Positions 10,115-20,927 are shown, counted from the stretch's first letter. The stretch is DNA of 64,000 bases from Lysobacter sp. Root690 (GCF_001427785.1 NZ_LMHM01000001.1:116346-180345), one strand, 5' to 3'. The notes: a model not told the origin generated them from the letters alone. Translations and numbers: made by a program.

Positions 10115-11433
10115 GCGGACCTCCCGAACGACGGCTCGACGCGTTCGCGCAGCCGGCTGGTGCCGCGCGCGGCGTCGCTGTTGCGAGCAACGCCGGCGGC
10201 CGCGGGCGTCGCAGTCGCGGTCGAAGGCGTGCCGCTCGTGGCCGGCGCGGTCGTCTGCGCCGCTTCGCCGCGCAAACGCGCGACCTGGCGCTGAGCGCGA
10301 TCGAGTTCGTAAGACACGCGCAGCAACACCGCCAGCGCCGCGCAGCTCATCAGCACGCTGGAGCCGCCGGAGGAAATCATCGGCAGGGTCAGGCCCTTGG
10401 TCGGCAACAGGCCCAGGTTGACCCCGATCGAAACGAAACTCTGCAGCCCCATCCACAAGGCGATGCCGAACGCGACGTAGCCCGAGAAGTGGCGACGCAT
10501 CTCCACGCACTTCAGCCCGATCCACAACGCGCGCCCGGTCAGCAGCGCGTACATGCCGACCACCGCGCACACGCCGGCGAAACCGAATTCCTCGGCGATC
10601 ACCGCCATGATGAAGTCGGTATGCGCCTCGGGCAGGTACGACAGCTTCTGCACCGACGCGCCCAGGCCGACCCCGGTCCATTCGCCGCGGCCGACCGCCA
10701 TCAACGCATTGGTCAGCTGGTAACCGGTGCCGAACGGATCGCTCCACGGATTCATGAAGGAGGTCAGGCGGATGACGCGGTACGGTTCGGCGATCGCGAT
10801 GACCGCCAGGATCGGCAGGCCGATCAGCACCGGTCCGAACATGCGCGGCATGTTGACGCCGCCGAGCACCAGCATGCCGGCGGTGATCGCGAGCAGCAGC
10901 GAGGAGGAACCGAAGTCGGGCTGCATCAGCAACAGGCCGACCAGCACGATCGCCACGCCGATCGGCTTGAGCATCGCGCCCCAGGTCGCCGAGATGTCTT
11001 CGCTGAAACGCTTGAGGTAGCTCGCCAGCCAGACGATGTACAGCAGCTTCACCGCCTCGACCGCCTGAAAACCGACCGGGCCAAGATTGATCCAGCGCTT
11101 GGCGCCGTTGACCTGCTTGCCGATCACCGGCACGAACACCAGCAACAGCAGCACGATGCACACCAGCAGCAGCCACTGGTTGTGCTGTTCGATGGTCTTG
11201 AGCTCGGTGCGCATCAGCCAGAACGCCATGCCCAGGCCGACGCCGAGGAAGATCAGGTGGCGGGTCAGGAAGTAGAACGCGTCGACTTCGTGGGTCGCGG
11301 CCACGCCGAGCGAGGCCGAGCCGACCATGACCACGCCGGTGCAGGCCAAGGCGATGGACACGAACAACAGCCACGGGTCGTAGCGACCGTGGATGGCGTC
11401 GAGTCGGGTTGCCTGGCGCGCGGAGTTTTCCAT
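10111..11433 (-). CDS. ftsW: SEDS peptidoglycan glycosyltransferase FtsW
   Basis: FtsW is the septal SEDS-family polymerase that works with FtsI on lipid II. About ten membrane helices are visible in 440 residues. Conserved loops include [33 protein letters not shown] and [15 protein letters not shown]. The C-terminal cytoplasmic tail (about 60 residues, rich in Thr/Ala/Pro and Arg) is longer than in E. coli. The ATG at 11433 overlaps the last base of the mraY stop. In many bacteria murD lies just before ftsW; here mraY adjoins directly, so murD is absent from this cluster. Confidence 0.98.
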   Translation of the reverse strand: MENSARQATRLDAIHGRYDPWLLFVSIALACTGVVMVGSASLGVAATHEVDAFYFLTRHLIFLGVGLGMAFWLMRTELKTIEQHNQWLLLVCIVLLLLVFVPVIGKQVNGAKRWINLGPVGFQAVEAVKLLYIVWLASYLKRFSEDISATWGAMLKPIGVAIVLVGLLLMQPDFGSSSLLLAITAGMLVLGGVNMPRMFGPVLIGLPILAVIAIAEPYRVIRLTSFMNPWSDPFGTGYQLTNALMAVGRGEWTGVGLGASVQKLSYLPEAHTDFIMAVIAEEFGFAGVCAVVGMYALLTGRALWIGLKCVEMRRHFSGYVAFGIALWMGLQSFVSIGVNLGLLPTKGLTLPMISSGGSSVLMSCAALAVLLRVSYELDRAQRQVARLRGEAAQTTAPATSGTPSTATATPAAAGVARNSDAARGTSRLRERVEPSFGRSA

Positions 11434-12521
11434 CAACGGACCTTGAGAGTGGCCAGACCGACCAGTACGAGCACGACCGAGATGATCCAGAAGCGCACGA
11501 TCACGCGCGGCTCGGGCCAGCCCTTGAGTTCGAAGTGGTGATGGATCGGCGCCATGCGGAACACGCGCTTGCCGGTCAGCTTGAACGAGGCGACCTGGAT
11601 CATCACCGACAGCGTTTCGATCACGAACACGCCGCCCATGATCACCAGCACCAGTTCCTGGCGCACGATCACCGCGATGGTGCCGAGCACCGCGCCCAGT
11701 GCCAGCGCGCCGATGTCGCCCATGAACACCATCGCCGGATAGGTGTTGAACCACAAAAAGCCCAGGCCCGCGCCGGCGATCGCCGCGCAGATGATCACCA
11801 GTTCGCCGGCGCCCGGCACCTGCGGGATCTGCAGGTACTTGGAGAACTCGGCATGGCCCGAGGCGTAGGCGAACACGCCCAGCGCGCAGGCGACCAGCAC
11901 GGTTGGCATGATCGCCAGACCGTCGAGGCCGTCGGTGAGGTTGACCGCGTTGGAGAAGCCGACGATCCAGAAATACGCGACCACGATCAGGCCGGCGCCG
12001 AGCGGAATCGCGATCGCCTTGATCAGCGGCACGTAGAAAGTCGTGCTCGCGACCACCGCCGGATCGGCGGTGAAGTACAGGAAGGCGCCCGCGGCCAGGC
12101 CGAAGATCGACTGCAGCAGATACTTCCAACGCGACTTCAAACCATTGGGATCGCGGCGCACGATCTTGATCCAGTCGTCGTACCAGCCGATCGCGCCGAA
12201 GCACAGCATCACGCCGAGCACCAGCCACACATACCTGTTGCGCAGATCGCCCCACAGCAGCACCGAGGCCAGCACCGTCATCAGGATCAGCGCGCCGCCC
12301 ATGGTCGGCGTGCCGGCCTTGGAAAAATGCGTCTGCGGACCGTCCTGGCGGATCGGCTGGCCGCCCTTGTACTGGGCGAGCTTGCGGATCACCGCCGGGC
12401 CCCACCACAGCGACAGGGCGAGCGCGGTCAACGCGCTGAGGATGCCGCGGAAGGTCAGATAGCCGAACAGACCAAACAGGCTCTGCAACTGCTCCAGCCA
12501 ACGAGTGAGTTCAAGCAGCAT
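11433..12521 (-). CDS. mraY: Phospho-N-acetylmuramoyl-pentapeptide transferase
   Basis: MraY transfers phospho-MurNAc-pentapeptide to undecaprenyl phosphate, forming lipid I at the inner membrane. The 362-residue protein has about ten membrane helices and the catalytic cytoplasmic motifs: TPTMGG, the aspartate pair region [17 protein letters not shown] and the histidine-rich loop [11 protein letters not shown]. Its start overlaps murF by 11 nt and its stop overlaps ftsW by 1 nt. Length and motifs are typical. Confidence 0.99.
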   Translation of the reverse strand: MLLELTRWLEQLQSLFGLFGYLTFRGILSALTALALSLWWGPAVIRKLAQYKGGQPIRQDGPQTHFSKAGTPTMGGALILMTVLASVLLWGDLRNRYVWLVLGVMLCFGAIGWYDDWIKIVRRDPNGLKSRWKYLLQSIFGLAAGAFLYFTADPAVVASTTFYVPLIKAIAIPLGAGLIVVAYFWIVGFSNAVNLTDGLDGLAIMPTVLVACALGVFAYASGHAEFSKYLQIPQVPGAGELVIICAAIAGAGLGFLWFNTYPAMVFMGDIGALALGAVLGTIAVIVRQELVLVIMGGVFVIETLSVMIQVASFKLTGKRVFRMAPIHHHFELKGWPEPRVIVRFWIISVVLVLVGLATLKVR

Positions 12522-13905
12522 GCGTGGTCCCCTTCCCCTGTGCGGGCTTATGCGCGGACAGCAACGCCGTCACGATCTTGTCCATCGCACTGCTGTGCGA
12601 ACCTTTCACCAACACCCGCACGCCTTCGCGCAACTGCTCGCTGAGCGCGCGCGCCAACGCGTCGTGGCTGTCGAACACTTCCGCGCCGTCGCCAAAAGCC
12701 TGGGCGGCGGCGGTCGGCAGTTCGCCGAGCGCGTACAGGCGACGCAGCCCGGCGGCCTTGGCGCGGCGGCCGATATCGGCGTGCATGGCAACTTCTTCAT
12801 GGCCGATCTCGCGCATCGCGCCGAGCACCAGCCAGTTTTCGCCGCCCATCTCGGCCAACGTGTCGATCGCCGCGGCGGTCGAACCGGGATTGGCGTTGTA
12901 GCTGTCGTCGATCAGCACCGCGCCGTTGTCGAGGCGATGGGTGATCAACCGGCCGTCGACCGGCAACGCGGCGTTGAGGCCGGCGGCGATCGCGGCGAGC
13001 GACACGTCGGCGCCGAGCGCCAGCGCCGCGGCGGCCAGCGCATTGCGCACGTTATGACGACCGCTGAGCTTCAGCGCGACCGGGGCTTCGCCCTGCGGCG
13101 TCACCAACACGAAGCTCGAACCCTCCGCGCCGACGCGAACGTCCTTCGCGGTCACATCCGCGCTGGCGTCGATGCCGTAGCGGATGATCCGCCGGCCCGA
13201 GGCGCGATTTTCGAAGTACGGCGCGAACGCATCGTCGGCATTGATCACCGCCACGCCGTAGGACGGCAGCGCGTCGTAGATCGCGCCCTTGGTGTCGGCG
13301 ATGCCCAGCAGGCTGCCCATGCGCTCCAGATGCGCGGCGGCGATGTTGTTGACGACCGCGACCTGCGGACGCGCCACGCGCACCAGGTAATCGATGTCGC
13401 CGGGCTTGCCCGCGCCCATCTCGTAGATCGCGAACAACGCGTCTTCCGGCGCGTCGAGCACCGCAAGCGGCAGGCCGATCTCGTTGTTGCGATTGCCCGG
13501 GGTCGAATAGGTCCGGCCCGGCGCGGCCTGTTCCAGGATCGCGGTGGTCAGCGCCTTGACGCTGGTCTTGCCGTTGCTGCCGGTGATCGCGATCACCCGC
13601 GTGTCGCGGGTCGACTGCACGGTGGTGGCCAGATCGGCCAGCGCGCGTTCGGTATTGGCGACGATCACCTGCGGCATGGCCGCATCGATCTCGCGCGAAA
13701 CCAGCGCGCCGGCCACTGCGGTGCCGAGCAGCTTGGCGACATGATCGTGGCCGTCGAAGCGCTCGCCCTTGAGCGCGACGAACAGCGCCGCGCCGCTCGC
13801 CGGCAGCGCGCGGCTGTCGGTAGTCAGCAGGTCGATCGCGGCGTCCTCGCCGTGCAGGCGGCCGCCGGTCATGCGCGCGATTTCGGACAGCAGCAGACGC
13901 CTCAT
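12511..13905 (-). CDS. murF: UDP-MurNAc-tripeptide--D-Ala-D-Ala ligase
   Basis: MurF adds D-Ala-D-Ala to complete the pentapeptide precursor. The 464-residue product has the N-terminal UDP-binding domain, the ATP loop GSNGKTS (residues 109-115), the [10 protein letters not shown] segment typical of MurF and the C-terminal ligase domain ([21 protein letters not shown]). The ATG at 13905 overlaps the murE stop by 4 nt. Confidence 0.98.
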   Translation of the reverse strand: MRRLLLSEIARMTGGRLHGEDAAIDLLTTDSRALPASGAALFVALKGERFDGHDHVAKLLGTAVAGALVSREIDAAMPQVIVANTERALADLATTVQSTRDTRVIAITGSNGKTSVKALTTAILEQAAPGRTYSTPGNRNNEIGLPLAVLDAPEDALFAIYEMGAGKPGDIDYLVRVARPQVAVVNNIAAAHLERMGSLLGIADTKGAIYDALPSYGVAVINADDAFAPYFENRASGRRIIRYGIDASADVTAKDVRVGAEGSSFVLVTPQGEAPVALKLSGRHNVRNALAAAALALGADVSLAAIAAGLNAALPVDGRLITHRLDNGAVLIDDSYNANPGSTAAAIDTLAEMGGENWLVLGAMREIGHEEVAMHADIGRRAKAAGLRRLYALGELPTAAAQAFGDGAEVFDSHDALARALSEQLREGVRVLVKGSHSSAMDKIVTALLSAHKPAQGKGTTHAA

Positions 13906-15374
13906 GAGCGCGCCTCCAGTGCCGCCTGCGCGATCAGGGTATCGTCGAACGCATGGCGCACGCCGTGGATTTCCTGGTAAGGCTCGTGGCCCTTGCCGGC
14001 CACCAGCACGATGTCGTCGGGACTGGCTTCGCCGATCGCATGTTCGATCGCGGCGCGGCGGTCGCGCAGCACCACCGCGCGCTGCGGCGCGCGCAGGCCT
14101 TCGAGAATGTCGGCGACGATGACGTCGCCGTCCTCGCCGCGCGGGTTGTCGTCGGTGACGATCACCAGATCGGCGCCGTGTTCGGCGATCGCCGCCATCT
14201 GCGGACGCTTGCCGCGATCGCGCTCGCCGCCGCAGCCGAACACGCAGATCAGCCGCGCGTTGGCGTGCGCGCGCAGCGAGGCCAGTGCCTGCTCGAGCGC
14301 GTCGGGCGTATGCGCGTAGTCGATCACCACCAGCGGTAGCACGCCATCGCCGCCGAGGCGGTTCATGCGGCCGTGGATCGGTTCGAGTTGCGACAGGGTT
14401 TCGGCGATCCGCGACGGCGCTTCGTCGAGCGCATACAGCGCGCCGGCCACCGCGAGCAGGTTGTCGACATTGAAACGGCCGAGCAACTTGGAAGCGACCG
14501 GATGCGCCTTGCCGGCGACGACCAGATCGAAGCCGATGCCGCGGCTGTCGAAACTCAGCGCGTCGGCGCGCAAGGTGGCGCCGTCGCGGCCGCGCGAGCT
14601 CAACCCGATCGCGCGCACGCCCTTGGGCAGCTGCGCGATCAGTTCGCGGCCGAACTCGTCGTCGAGATTGATCGCCGCCGCCTGCAGGCCCGGCCAATCG
14701 AACAAGCGCGCTTTCGCCGCACCGTAGCTCGCCATGTCGCCGTGGTAGTCGAGATGATCGCGGGTCAGATTAGTGAACACGCCTACGTCGAAATGCACGC
14801 CGGCGACCCGACCCTGATCGAGCGCGTGCGAGCTGACTTCCATCGCCACCGCGGTCGCGCCGCCGTCGCGCATGTCGGCGAGCAACTCGTGCAGCGGCAA
14901 TACCAGCGGCGTGGTGAAGCCGTTCGGCACGACCGCGCCGTACAGGCCCGCGCCGAGCGTGCCGACACTGCCGCAGCGAATGCCGCGCAAGGTCCAGGCC
15001 TGCGCGATCAGCTGCACGGTCGAGGTCTTGCCGTTGGTGCCGGTGACGCCGACCACGGTCATCGCTTCGCTCGCGCGGCCATGGAAGGCATCGCCCATTT
15101 CGCCCAGGCGCGAACGCAGACCCGGCACCGCGATCGCATCGGCCGGCGCCGGCAGATCGTCGGGCGCGGGCGGTTCGAACAGGATCGCGACCGCGCCCTG
15201 CGCGCGCGCCTGCTCGACGAATTTCAATCCGTGCGCGCCGAACCCGGCGATCGCCACGAACGCATCGCCCGGACGCACCGCGCGGCTGTCCATCACCAGA
15301 CCGGAAATGCGCAGATCGCCGGGGATGCCGGCGATGTCGGGCAGCAAGTCGGCCAACGGCATCAGGCGGCTCAT
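13902..15374 (-). CDS. murE: UDP-MurNAc-L-Ala-D-Glu--meso-diaminopimelate ligase
   Basis: MurE adds the third residue of the stem peptide. The 490-residue protein carries the ATP loop GTNGKTS (residues 112-118) and the specificity motif DNPR (409-412), which in the family marks meso-diaminopimelate rather than lysine. [10 protein letters not shown] is also conserved. It overlaps ftsI and murF by 4 nt each. Confidence 0.98.
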   Translation of the reverse strand: MSRLMPLADLLPDIAGIPGDLRISGLVMDSRAVRPGDAFVAIAGFGAHGLKFVEQARAQGAVAILFEPPAPDDLPAPADAIAVPGLRSRLGEMGDAFHGRASEAMTVVGVTGTNGKTSTVQLIAQAWTLRGIRCGSVGTLGAGLYGAVVPNGFTTPLVLPLHELLADMRDGGATAVAMEVSSHALDQGRVAGVHFDVGVFTNLTRDHLDYHGDMASYGAAKARLFDWPGLQAAAINLDDEFGRELIAQLPKGVRAIGLSSRGRDGATLRADALSFDSRGIGFDLVVAGKAHPVASKLLGRFNVDNLLAVAGALYALDEAPSRIAETLSQLEPIHGRMNRLGGDGVLPLVVIDYAHTPDALEQALASLRAHANARLICVFGCGGERDRGKRPQMAAIAEHGADLVIVTDDNPRGEDGDVIVADILEGLRAPQRAVVLRDRRAAIEHAIGEASPDDIVLVAGKGHEPYQEIHGVRHAFDDTLIAQAALEARS

Positions 15375-17356
15375 CGCACGCCCCCCGGGGCCAGCGCGCC
15401 GGCCGCGATCGGCGGTGGCGGCGCGGCCTCCTGCGTTGCCGCCGGCAACACCGGTCCGCTCGGCTTGCCGCCGTTCTGCTTGAGTCGCTTGGCTTCGGCC
15501 GCGGCCTGCACCGCGAGCCAGGTTTCGATGTCGTCGGGCGCCACGTCCATCAGCCGCAGCGCGCCGTCCATGACGTTGCGGAACACCGGGCCGGACACCG
15601 AACCGCCGTAATAACCCTTCTTGGTCGGATCGGGTTCGCTGACCACGACCACCATCGAAAAGCGCGGCTTCTCCACCGGTACGACGCCCGCGAACAGCGA
15701 CACGTACTTCTTCGAATAACCACCGGTCGCGCTGAACTTGCGCGTGGTGCCGGTCTTGCCGGCGACGTGATAACCCAGGATCGCGGCCTGCTTGGCGGTG
15801 CCGCCCGGCTCGGTCACGGTCTGCATCATGTGCATGATTTCGCCGGCCACGGCCGGATCGAGCACCTGCTGCGGCTCGTTGCGCTGGCCCTTGACGAAGG
15901 TCGGCTGGATCAACTTGCCGCCGTTGGCCATCGCCGCGTAGGCCATCGCGATCTGCATCGGCGTGGCCGACAGACCGTACCCGTAGGACATGGTCGCCTT
16001 GGTCGTGCCGCTCCAGCGCGACGGCGGCGCGAGCAGGCCCGAGGACTCGCCCGGGAAACCGCTGTTGGGCTTGCGGCCGTAGCCGAAGCCCTGAATGAAC
16101 TTGTAGTAGTAGTCGTTCGGCAGCGGCAGCGCGAGCTTGGCCGCGCCGACGTTGGAACTCTTGGTGATGACGCCGGTGACGGTCAGGGTGCCGTTGTTAT
16201 GCGTGTCGGTGATGCGGTACCGGCCATTGGGCATCCAGCCCGGCTCGGTATGCACCAGGGTGCCGGGCTTGACCGTGCCGGCGTTGAGCGCGGCGGCGAC
16301 GGTGATCGGCTTCATCGTCGAACCCGGCTCGACCACGTCGGTGATCGCGCGGTTGCGATGGGTATCGCGATTGCCGGCGCCGAGCAGGTTCGGGTTGTAG
16401 GTCGGCAGGTTGGCCATCGCCAGCACTTCGCCGGTCTCGATGTCGAGCACCACCGCCGAGGCGCTGCTCGCGCCGGTGTCGATCAGCGCGCGGCGCAGTT
16501 CGCGGTAGGTCAGGTACTGGATGCGACGGTCAAGGGTCAGGGTGATGTCCTTGCCCGGCTCGGCGGTCTCGACCAGATCGACGTTCTCGACGATGCGGCC
16601 GGCGCCGTCGCGGATCACCCGCTTGACCCCGGGCTTGCCGCGCAGTTCGTGATCGAACGCGAGCTCCAGGCCTTCCTGGCCGCGGTCGTCGATGTTGGTG
16701 AAGCCCAACACGTGCGACATCGCCTCGCCCTGCGGGTAGAAGCGGCGGAATTCGCGCTGCGAGAACACACCGGGAATCTTGTAGGCGAGGATCCGCTTGG
16801 CCTCGTCCGGATTGATCCGGCGCTTGAGGTACATGAACTCCTTGCCCGAACGCTGCGACAGCTTGCGGGTCAGTTCGTCCGGCGCCACGCCCAGGGCCTT
16901 GGCCAGGGCCGGCAGACGCTCGGGGCTCTTGGCCAGTTCCTTCGGGTTGCCCCAGATCGACTCAACCGGCGTCGACACCGCCAGCGGTTCGCCGTTGCGG
17001 TCGGTGATCATGCCGCGCGAGGTCGGGATCGGGATTTCGCGCAGCGAGCGCGCGTCGCCCTGCTGGCGATAGAAATCGTTGTGGATCACCTGCAGGTCGA
17101 GCGCGCGGCCGAGCAGCGCGACCGCGCACAGGCCGAGCGTGCCGCCGACCAGGATCAGCCGGTTGCGCAGGTTGAACTGGGCGCTGCGGCCGCGCGGCTT
17201 GTTGCCGGCGCGCGCGCGGTCCTCGCGCAGGCGCGCGAAGCCTTCGCCGAGGTTTTCGACCAGCCGGTCGAAGCCGCCGCCGCGATTGCTGCGCTCGCCG
17301 AGCACGCGATCGAGCGGACCGCTGCGGCCGGGCCGCTTGTTCTTGCGGCCGCTCAT
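15371..17356 (-). CDS. ftsI: Septal peptidoglycan transpeptidase (PBP3)
   Basis: FtsI cross-links septal peptidoglycan and partners with FtsW. At 661 residues it is longer than E. coli FtsI (588) because of a basic, Arg/Gly-rich cytoplasmic N-terminus of about 62 residues and a Pro/Ala-rich C-terminal tail. One membrane segment (about 63-83) is followed by the PBP dimerisation domain and the transpeptidase domain. The catalytic motifs are S346-T-M-K349, S400-S-N402 and K534-T-G536. It overlaps ftsL and murE by 4 nt each. Confidence 0.98.
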   Translation of the reverse strand: MSGRKNKRPGRSGPLDRVLGERSNRGGGFDRLVENLGEGFARLREDRARAGNKPRGRSAQFNLRNRLILVGGTLGLCAVALLGRALDLQVIHNDFYRQQGDARSLREIPIPTSRGMITDRNGEPLAVSTPVESIWGNPKELAKSPERLPALAKALGVAPDELTRKLSQRSGKEFMYLKRRINPDEAKRILAYKIPGVFSQREFRRFYPQGEAMSHVLGFTNIDDRGQEGLELAFDHELRGKPGVKRVIRDGAGRIVENVDLVETAEPGKDITLTLDRRIQYLTYRELRRALIDTGASSASAVVLDIETGEVLAMANLPTYNPNLLGAGNRDTHRNRAITDVVEPGSTMKPITVAAALNAGTVKPGTLVHTEPGWMPNGRYRITDTHNNGTLTVTGVITKSSNVGAAKLALPLPNDYYYKFIQGFGYGRKPNSGFPGESSGLLAPPSRWSGTTKATMSYGYGLSATPMQIAMAYAAMANGGKLIQPTFVKGQRNEPQQVLDPAVAGEIMHMMQTVTEPGGTAKQAAILGYHVAGKTGTTRKFSATGGYSKKYVSLFAGVVPVEKPRFSMVVVVSEPDPTKKGYYGGSVSGPVFRNVMDGALRLMDVAPDDIETWLAVQAAAEAKRLKQNGGKPSGPVLPAATQEAAPPPPIAAGALAPGGVR

Positions 17357-17616
17357 GGCCGGATCACCACGGTTTCGGCGCCTTCGGGGAACTTCATCCC
17401 GATCCGCTCGCGCGCGACCTGATCGATGCGGTTGCTCTCGGCCCAGGTCGCCTGTTCCAGTTGCAGCCGGCCGAATTCGATATTGAGCTCGTCGCGCTCG
17501 CGCTGCAGCTTGTTGAGCTGCACGAACAACTGCCGATGCTCATGGCGCGCGAACACCACCAACAGCGCCGAAACGACGTTGGCGACGATCAGCAGGGCCA
17601 GCAGCGGGCGCATCAC
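17353..17616 (-). CDS. ftsL: Cell division protein FtsL
   Basis: FtsL is a small bitopic protein that forms a coiled-coil complex with FtsB and FtsQ. The 87-residue product has one membrane segment (about residues 3-23), a leucine-rich coiled coil ([20 protein letters not shown]) and the typical [20 protein letters not shown] end. Identification relies on size, topology and position between rsmH and ftsI, since the family is poorly conserved. It overlaps both neighbours by 4 nt. Confidence 0.95.
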   Translation of the reverse strand: MMRPLLALLIVANVVSALLVVFARHEHRQLFVQLNKLQRERDELNIEFGRLQLEQATWAESNRIDQVARERIGMKFPEGAETVVIRP

Positions 17617-18671
17617 TGGGCGCCTCCTGGCGGTGGCGCCGGGATTGGGGATTGGGGATTGGAGATTGGGTCGAGCGAGGCCGCGGGGTCCGAAGTTTCA
17701 TCGAATCCCGAATCCCGAATCCCGAATCCCAGCTTCTCAGCCACCCGCAACACCGCGCTGCGCGCGCGCGGGTTTTCGGAGGTTTCGTCGTACTCGGCCT
17801 TCTGCGCGCCGCCGATCATCAGCAGGTCGGGGGTGAACGCGATCTCGACCGGCATGCGCCGGTTGGCCGGCGGGGCCTTGGCGTGACGCAGGATGAACTG
17901 CTTGACGATGCGGTCTTCCAGCGAATGGAAGCTGATCACCGCCAGCCGGCCGCCGGGCTTGAGCCGCGACAGCGCCGCGTCCAGGCCGAGTTCCAGATCG
18001 GCCAGTTCGCGGTTGATGAAGATGCGAATGGCCTGGAAGCTGCGGGTCGCCGGATGGATCTTCTGATCGCCGCGCGGCATCACCGAGGCGATCAGGTCGG
18101 CGAGCTGGGCGGTGCGGGTCAGCGGCTGGGCGTCGCGGCGGGCGACGATGGCGCGGGCGATCTTGCGGCTCTGGCGCTCTTCGCCATAGGTCCACAGCAC
18201 GTCGGCGATCTCTTTCTCGGCGGCCGTGGCCAACCACTGCGCCGCGCTGTGGCCGCTGTCGGGGTCCATGCGCATGTCGAGCGGGCCGTCCTTGCCGAAG
18301 CTGAAGCCGCGCTCGGCCACGTCCAACTGCGGCGAGGACACGCCCAGGTCGAGCAGCACGCCGTCCAGGCCGGCCGCGGCCGCGTCCCAGTTCGCCATGT
18401 CGGCGAAGCTGCCGCGGTAGATGGACACGCGCGCGTCGTCGCCGAACTCGCGTTCGGCCACGGCGATCGCTTCGGGGTCCTTGTCCATCACCAGCAGTCG
18501 GCCTCCGGCCTGCAATTGCGAGAGCACGCCGCGGGCATGCCCACCGCGTCCGAACGTTCCGTCCAGATAGGCTCCGTTCCCGTGTACCCGCAGGCCGTCG
18601 AGCACCTGCCGATACATCACGGGAAGGTGGCCGGAGCGCGTCAGCGTGCGTTCCATGCCACCGCCCGTCAT
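17613..18671 (-). CDS. rsmH: 16S rRNA (cytosine1402-N4)-methyltransferase
   Basis: RsmH (MraW) methylates C1402 of 16S rRNA with S-adenosylmethionine. The 352-residue protein has the SAM motif [27 protein letters not shown], and the late motifs [22 protein letters not shown] and [16 protein letters not shown]. The family normally ends about there. The last about 37 residues (316-352, starting FGIRDSGF) are encoded by the intergenic heptad repeat at 17641-17730 and are probably an acquired tail. The start at 18671 overlaps the mraZ stop by 4 nt; a second ATG is at 18656. Confidence 0.97.
   Translation of the reverse strand: MTGGGMERTLTRSGHLPVMYRQVLDGLRVHGNGAYLDGTFGRGGHARGVLSQLQAGGRLLVMDKDPEAIAVAEREFGDDARVSIYRGSFADMANWDAAAAGLDGVLLDLGVSSPQLDVAERGFSFGKDGPLDMRMDPDSGHSAAQWLATAAEKEIADVLWTYGEERQSRKIARAIVARRDAQPLTRTAQLADLIASVMPRGDQKIHPATRSFQAIRIFINRELADLELGLDAALSRLKPGGRLAVISFHSLEDRIVKQFILRHAKAPPANRRMPVEIAFTPDLLMIGGAQKAEYDETSENPRARSAVLRVAEKLGFGIRDSGFDETSDPAASLDPISNPQSPIPAPPPGGAQ
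17641..17730. repeat. Heptad inverted pair inside the 3' end of rsmH
   Basis: GGGATTG-type heptads (17641-17669) face GAATCCC heptads (17702-17730) across a 32-bp spacer. It has the same structure as the copies at 4397-4589 and 44634-44743, but lies inside an open frame and extends the RsmH C-terminus. Confidence 0.85.
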
Positions 18672-19114
18672 AGCTGCAGGTCGAGCAGTTCGTCGCTCAG
18701 ATCGTCGTCGGAGATGGTCTGACGGATCTGCGCGTGGTGCGCCTGCTCGCTCCAAAGTTCGAATTTGTCGCCCATGCCCAGCAACACCGCCTTCTTCTCG
18801 ATGCCCACCGCGGCGCGGTGGCTGGCCGGCACGGTGATGCGGCCGTTGCCGTCGAGTTCGACGAACGCGGCCGCGCCGACCAGCTTGAGCTGCATGTTGC
18901 GATTGACCTGTTTGACCTTGGGCAGCTTGTTGACCTGGTCGCGGACGCGTTCCCAGATCGACAGCGGATACAGGTAGAGGGAGCCCGACTCGAACGGGTT
19001 GTAGGTGATGACCAGGCGGTTGTCGCATTCGCGCGCGACAAGATCGCGGTAAGCGGTGGGTACCGCCAGCCGTCCCTTGTCGTCGATCGTGATGGCGGTT
19101 TCGCCCTGGAACAT
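18668..19114 (-). CDS. mraZ: Transcriptional regulator MraZ
   Basis: MraZ is an AbrB-like DNA-binding protein that represses its own dcw operon in E. coli. The 148-residue product has two SpoVT-AbrB-type halves (about 1-55 and 75-125) with the opening [22 protein letters not shown] and the repeated [10 protein letters not shown] block. It is the first gene of the overlapping chain down to ftsA. A ribosome site (AAAGGTG) precedes the ATG. The leader contains four MraZ-type TGGG boxes directly after the promoter -10 (separate entries), so autoregulation is very likely. Confidence 0.98.
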   Translation of the reverse strand: MFQGETAITIDDKGRLAVPTAYRDLVARECDNRLVITYNPFESGSLYLYPLSIWERVRDQVNKLPKVKQVNRNMQLKLVGAAAFVELDGNGRITVPASHRAAVGIEKKAVLLGMGDKFELWSEQAHHAQIRQTISDDDLSDELLDLQL

Positions 19115-19193
19115 TGCGCACCTTTGGGGTTCCCGTCTCTACCGGACGGGTCACCTCGTTCGTTCACCCGGCTGGGCGGTAGTCCTTCGAAAA

Positions 19194-19227
19194 CCCACAA
19201 AAACCCAGGTTTTCCCTCGGAAGCCCA
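19194..19227 (-). promoter_or_regulatory. MraZ operator: four TGGG-type boxes at 10-bp spacing
   Basis: On the minus strand TGGG occurs at 19227-19224, AGGG at 19217-19214, TGGG at 19207-19204 and TGGG at 19197-19194, each exactly 10 bp apart. The known E. coli MraZ site is TGGGN direct repeats separated by 5 bp, the same 10-bp period. The first box shares one base with the -10 hexamer and the others cover the probable start site, as expected for repression. Confidence 0.85.
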
Positions 19228-19254
19228 CATTAGCAGGGTGCTCAGGGTTGTCAA
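19227..19254 (-). promoter_or_regulatory. Sigma-70 promoter of the dcw operon
   Basis: On the minus strand a perfect TTGACA (19254-19249) is followed after 16 bp by TAATGT (19232-19227). Transcription would begin near 19220, giving a leader of about 105 nt before mraZ. It stands out in a GC-rich genome and is overlapped by the MraZ boxes. Confidence 0.75.
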
Positions 19255-19583
19255 CAACTTTCCGGGGTAAATTTCGCTAGGCACATCAATGGCTTGCAGC
19301 GAACTTCAGAGTCTTATTCAAGACTTATCCACTAGCCTTTGTTTCGTCTCATATTTTGAGACTCTGAACGTCACAAAGTGACCCTCGCGCGAACTCCGTC
19401 ACAGTTGCCGCGCCGTTGCTGCGGGGCAACACGAAACGCCGATCAGCGCAGAAGATCGAAAAAGACGGCGCGATCGCCGCTGTCCATGGGAAGAAGCGCA
19501 CGCGGCGCCGGGCGACGCATTCCGACACCCGGTTCACGTGGGCGCGCCTAGCGTGAAGTTTTCCTGCGCCCTGGAGCCACCCG
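19255..19583. other. Intergenic region upstream of mraZ
   Basis: This gap lies between the divergent dcw promoter and the lipoprotein gene. It holds a 10-bp inverted repeat (TTCAGAGTCT near 19305 and AGACTCTGAA near 19360), an inner hairpin GTCTCA-TGAGAC and one DnaA-box-like TTATCCACT (19325-19333). The lipoprotein gene must have its promoter in the right half. No ORF was recognised. Confidence 0.5.
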
Positions 19584-20183
19584 ATGTCCCCACCCGCCCT
19601 TTCCGGCCGCCGCGCCCTGCGCGCCGGCCTGCCGTCGGCCCTGCTGGCGGTCGCCCTGCTGGCCGGCTGCGGCCGCGGCGAACCCGACCGGCTGCCCCTG
19701 ACCGCGGCGGCGGCCGACGCCGAACTGCTCAAGCGCTGGCAGGCCGAGCAGGCCCGCGAAGACCAGCACCTGCAGACCTTCGACGAACTCGATTTCGTCC
19801 ACTACAGCGGCCAGCAGTGGCAGGACTTCCACAAGAGTCACGCCCCGAACATCGTCGTCCACTACCCCGACGGCCGAACCACCACCGGCCTGGACGCGCA
19901 CATCGCCGAGCTCAAGCCGCAGTTCGTGTTCGCCCCCGACACCAAGATCCGCCAGCACCCCATCAAGATCGCCCAGGGCGACCTGACCGCGGTGATGGGC
20001 GTAATGGAAGGCACCTTCAGCCAGCCGATGCCGCTGGCCGACGGCAAGACCCTGGCCCCGACGAACAAGCCGTTCAAGCTCGAGATGACCACGATCGGCC
20101 GCTGGAAGGACGGGGTGATGGTCGAGGAGTGGCTGTTCTGGGATAACCAGGCCTTCATGAAGCAGATCGGCGCGACGCCGTAA
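19584..20183 (+). CDS. Lipoprotein with SnoaL-like (ester cyclase) domain
   Basis: A 199-residue predicted lipoprotein. The signal peptide ends in the lipobox LLAGC (Cys about residue 29), so it should be lipid-anchored in the periplasm or outer membrane. The rest resembles the SnoaL-like / ester cyclase group of NTF2 folds: a helical start with KSHAPNIVVHYPDG, then strands ending in GRWKDGVMVEEWLFWDNQAF, typical of the family end. A ribosome site (GGAG) precedes the ATG. No catalytic assignment is possible; the NTF2 fold serves many small-molecule roles. It stands alone, divergent from the dcw cluster. Confidence 0.8.
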   Translation: MSPPALSGRRALRAGLPSALLAVALLAGCGRGEPDRLPLTAAAADAELLKRWQAEQAREDQHLQTFDELDFVHYSGQQWQDFHKSHAPNIVVHYPDGRTTTGLDAHIAELKPQFVFAPDTKIRQHPIKIAQGDLTAVMGVMEGTFSQPMPLADGKTLAPTNKPFKLEMTTIGRWKDGVMVEEWLFWDNQAFMKQIGATP

Positions 20184-20540
20184 GCACGCGGGCGTTCGCC
20201 GCCCCAGCCCAAACGCACAGTGTTTGGGCGTTCGCGGGCGCGCGAGCCAATGGCTCGCAAGCGGCGCCCACTCACCCCGCAAGCGGGAGAAGGTGGCCCG
20301 AAGGGCCGGATGAGGGAAAGTTGAGGCTCATGTCCGCTATTGCAGCGACGCGTGCCCTCACCCAACCCTCTCCCGCAAGCGGGAGAGGGCTAAGGACAAA
20401 GCGGAAACAAAGAAGCTGCGCCACCACCCGCCACCACGCCCCACCAGTATGAGAGCCCCCTTTAGTAAAGGGGGCGCCCCGAAGGGGCGGGGTTTTGGAA
20501 GCGCATAGCGGGGACCCGAAATTTGCTACGCAAATTTTGG
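20184..20540. repeat. Intergenic repeat cluster
   Basis: This holds a GCGAGCCA-type palindrome (20242-20258), a pair of CTCTCCCGCAAGCGGGAGAG / CCCCGCAAGCGGGAGAAGG palindromes (20274-20390) with the linking CCCGAAGGGCCGGATGAGGG segment, and a CCCCCTTTAGTAAAGGGGGC hairpin with GCCCCGAAGGGGC (about 20455-20500). All are known-looking dispersed palindromes of GC-rich proteobacteria. No gene is seen between the lipoprotein and rnpB. Confidence 0.75.
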
Positions 20541-20567
20541 GCTTTTTCTGGCGCAGCCGGAAAAAGC
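20541..20567 (-). terminator. Hairpin after rnpB
   Basis: GCTTTTTC and GAAAAAGC form an inverted repeat around a GC-rich loop immediately after the rnpB 3' end on the minus strand. It probably terminates or protects the RNA; there is no long T-run. Confidence 0.55.
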
Positions 20568-20569
20568 GC

Positions 20570-20927
<358 letters not shown>

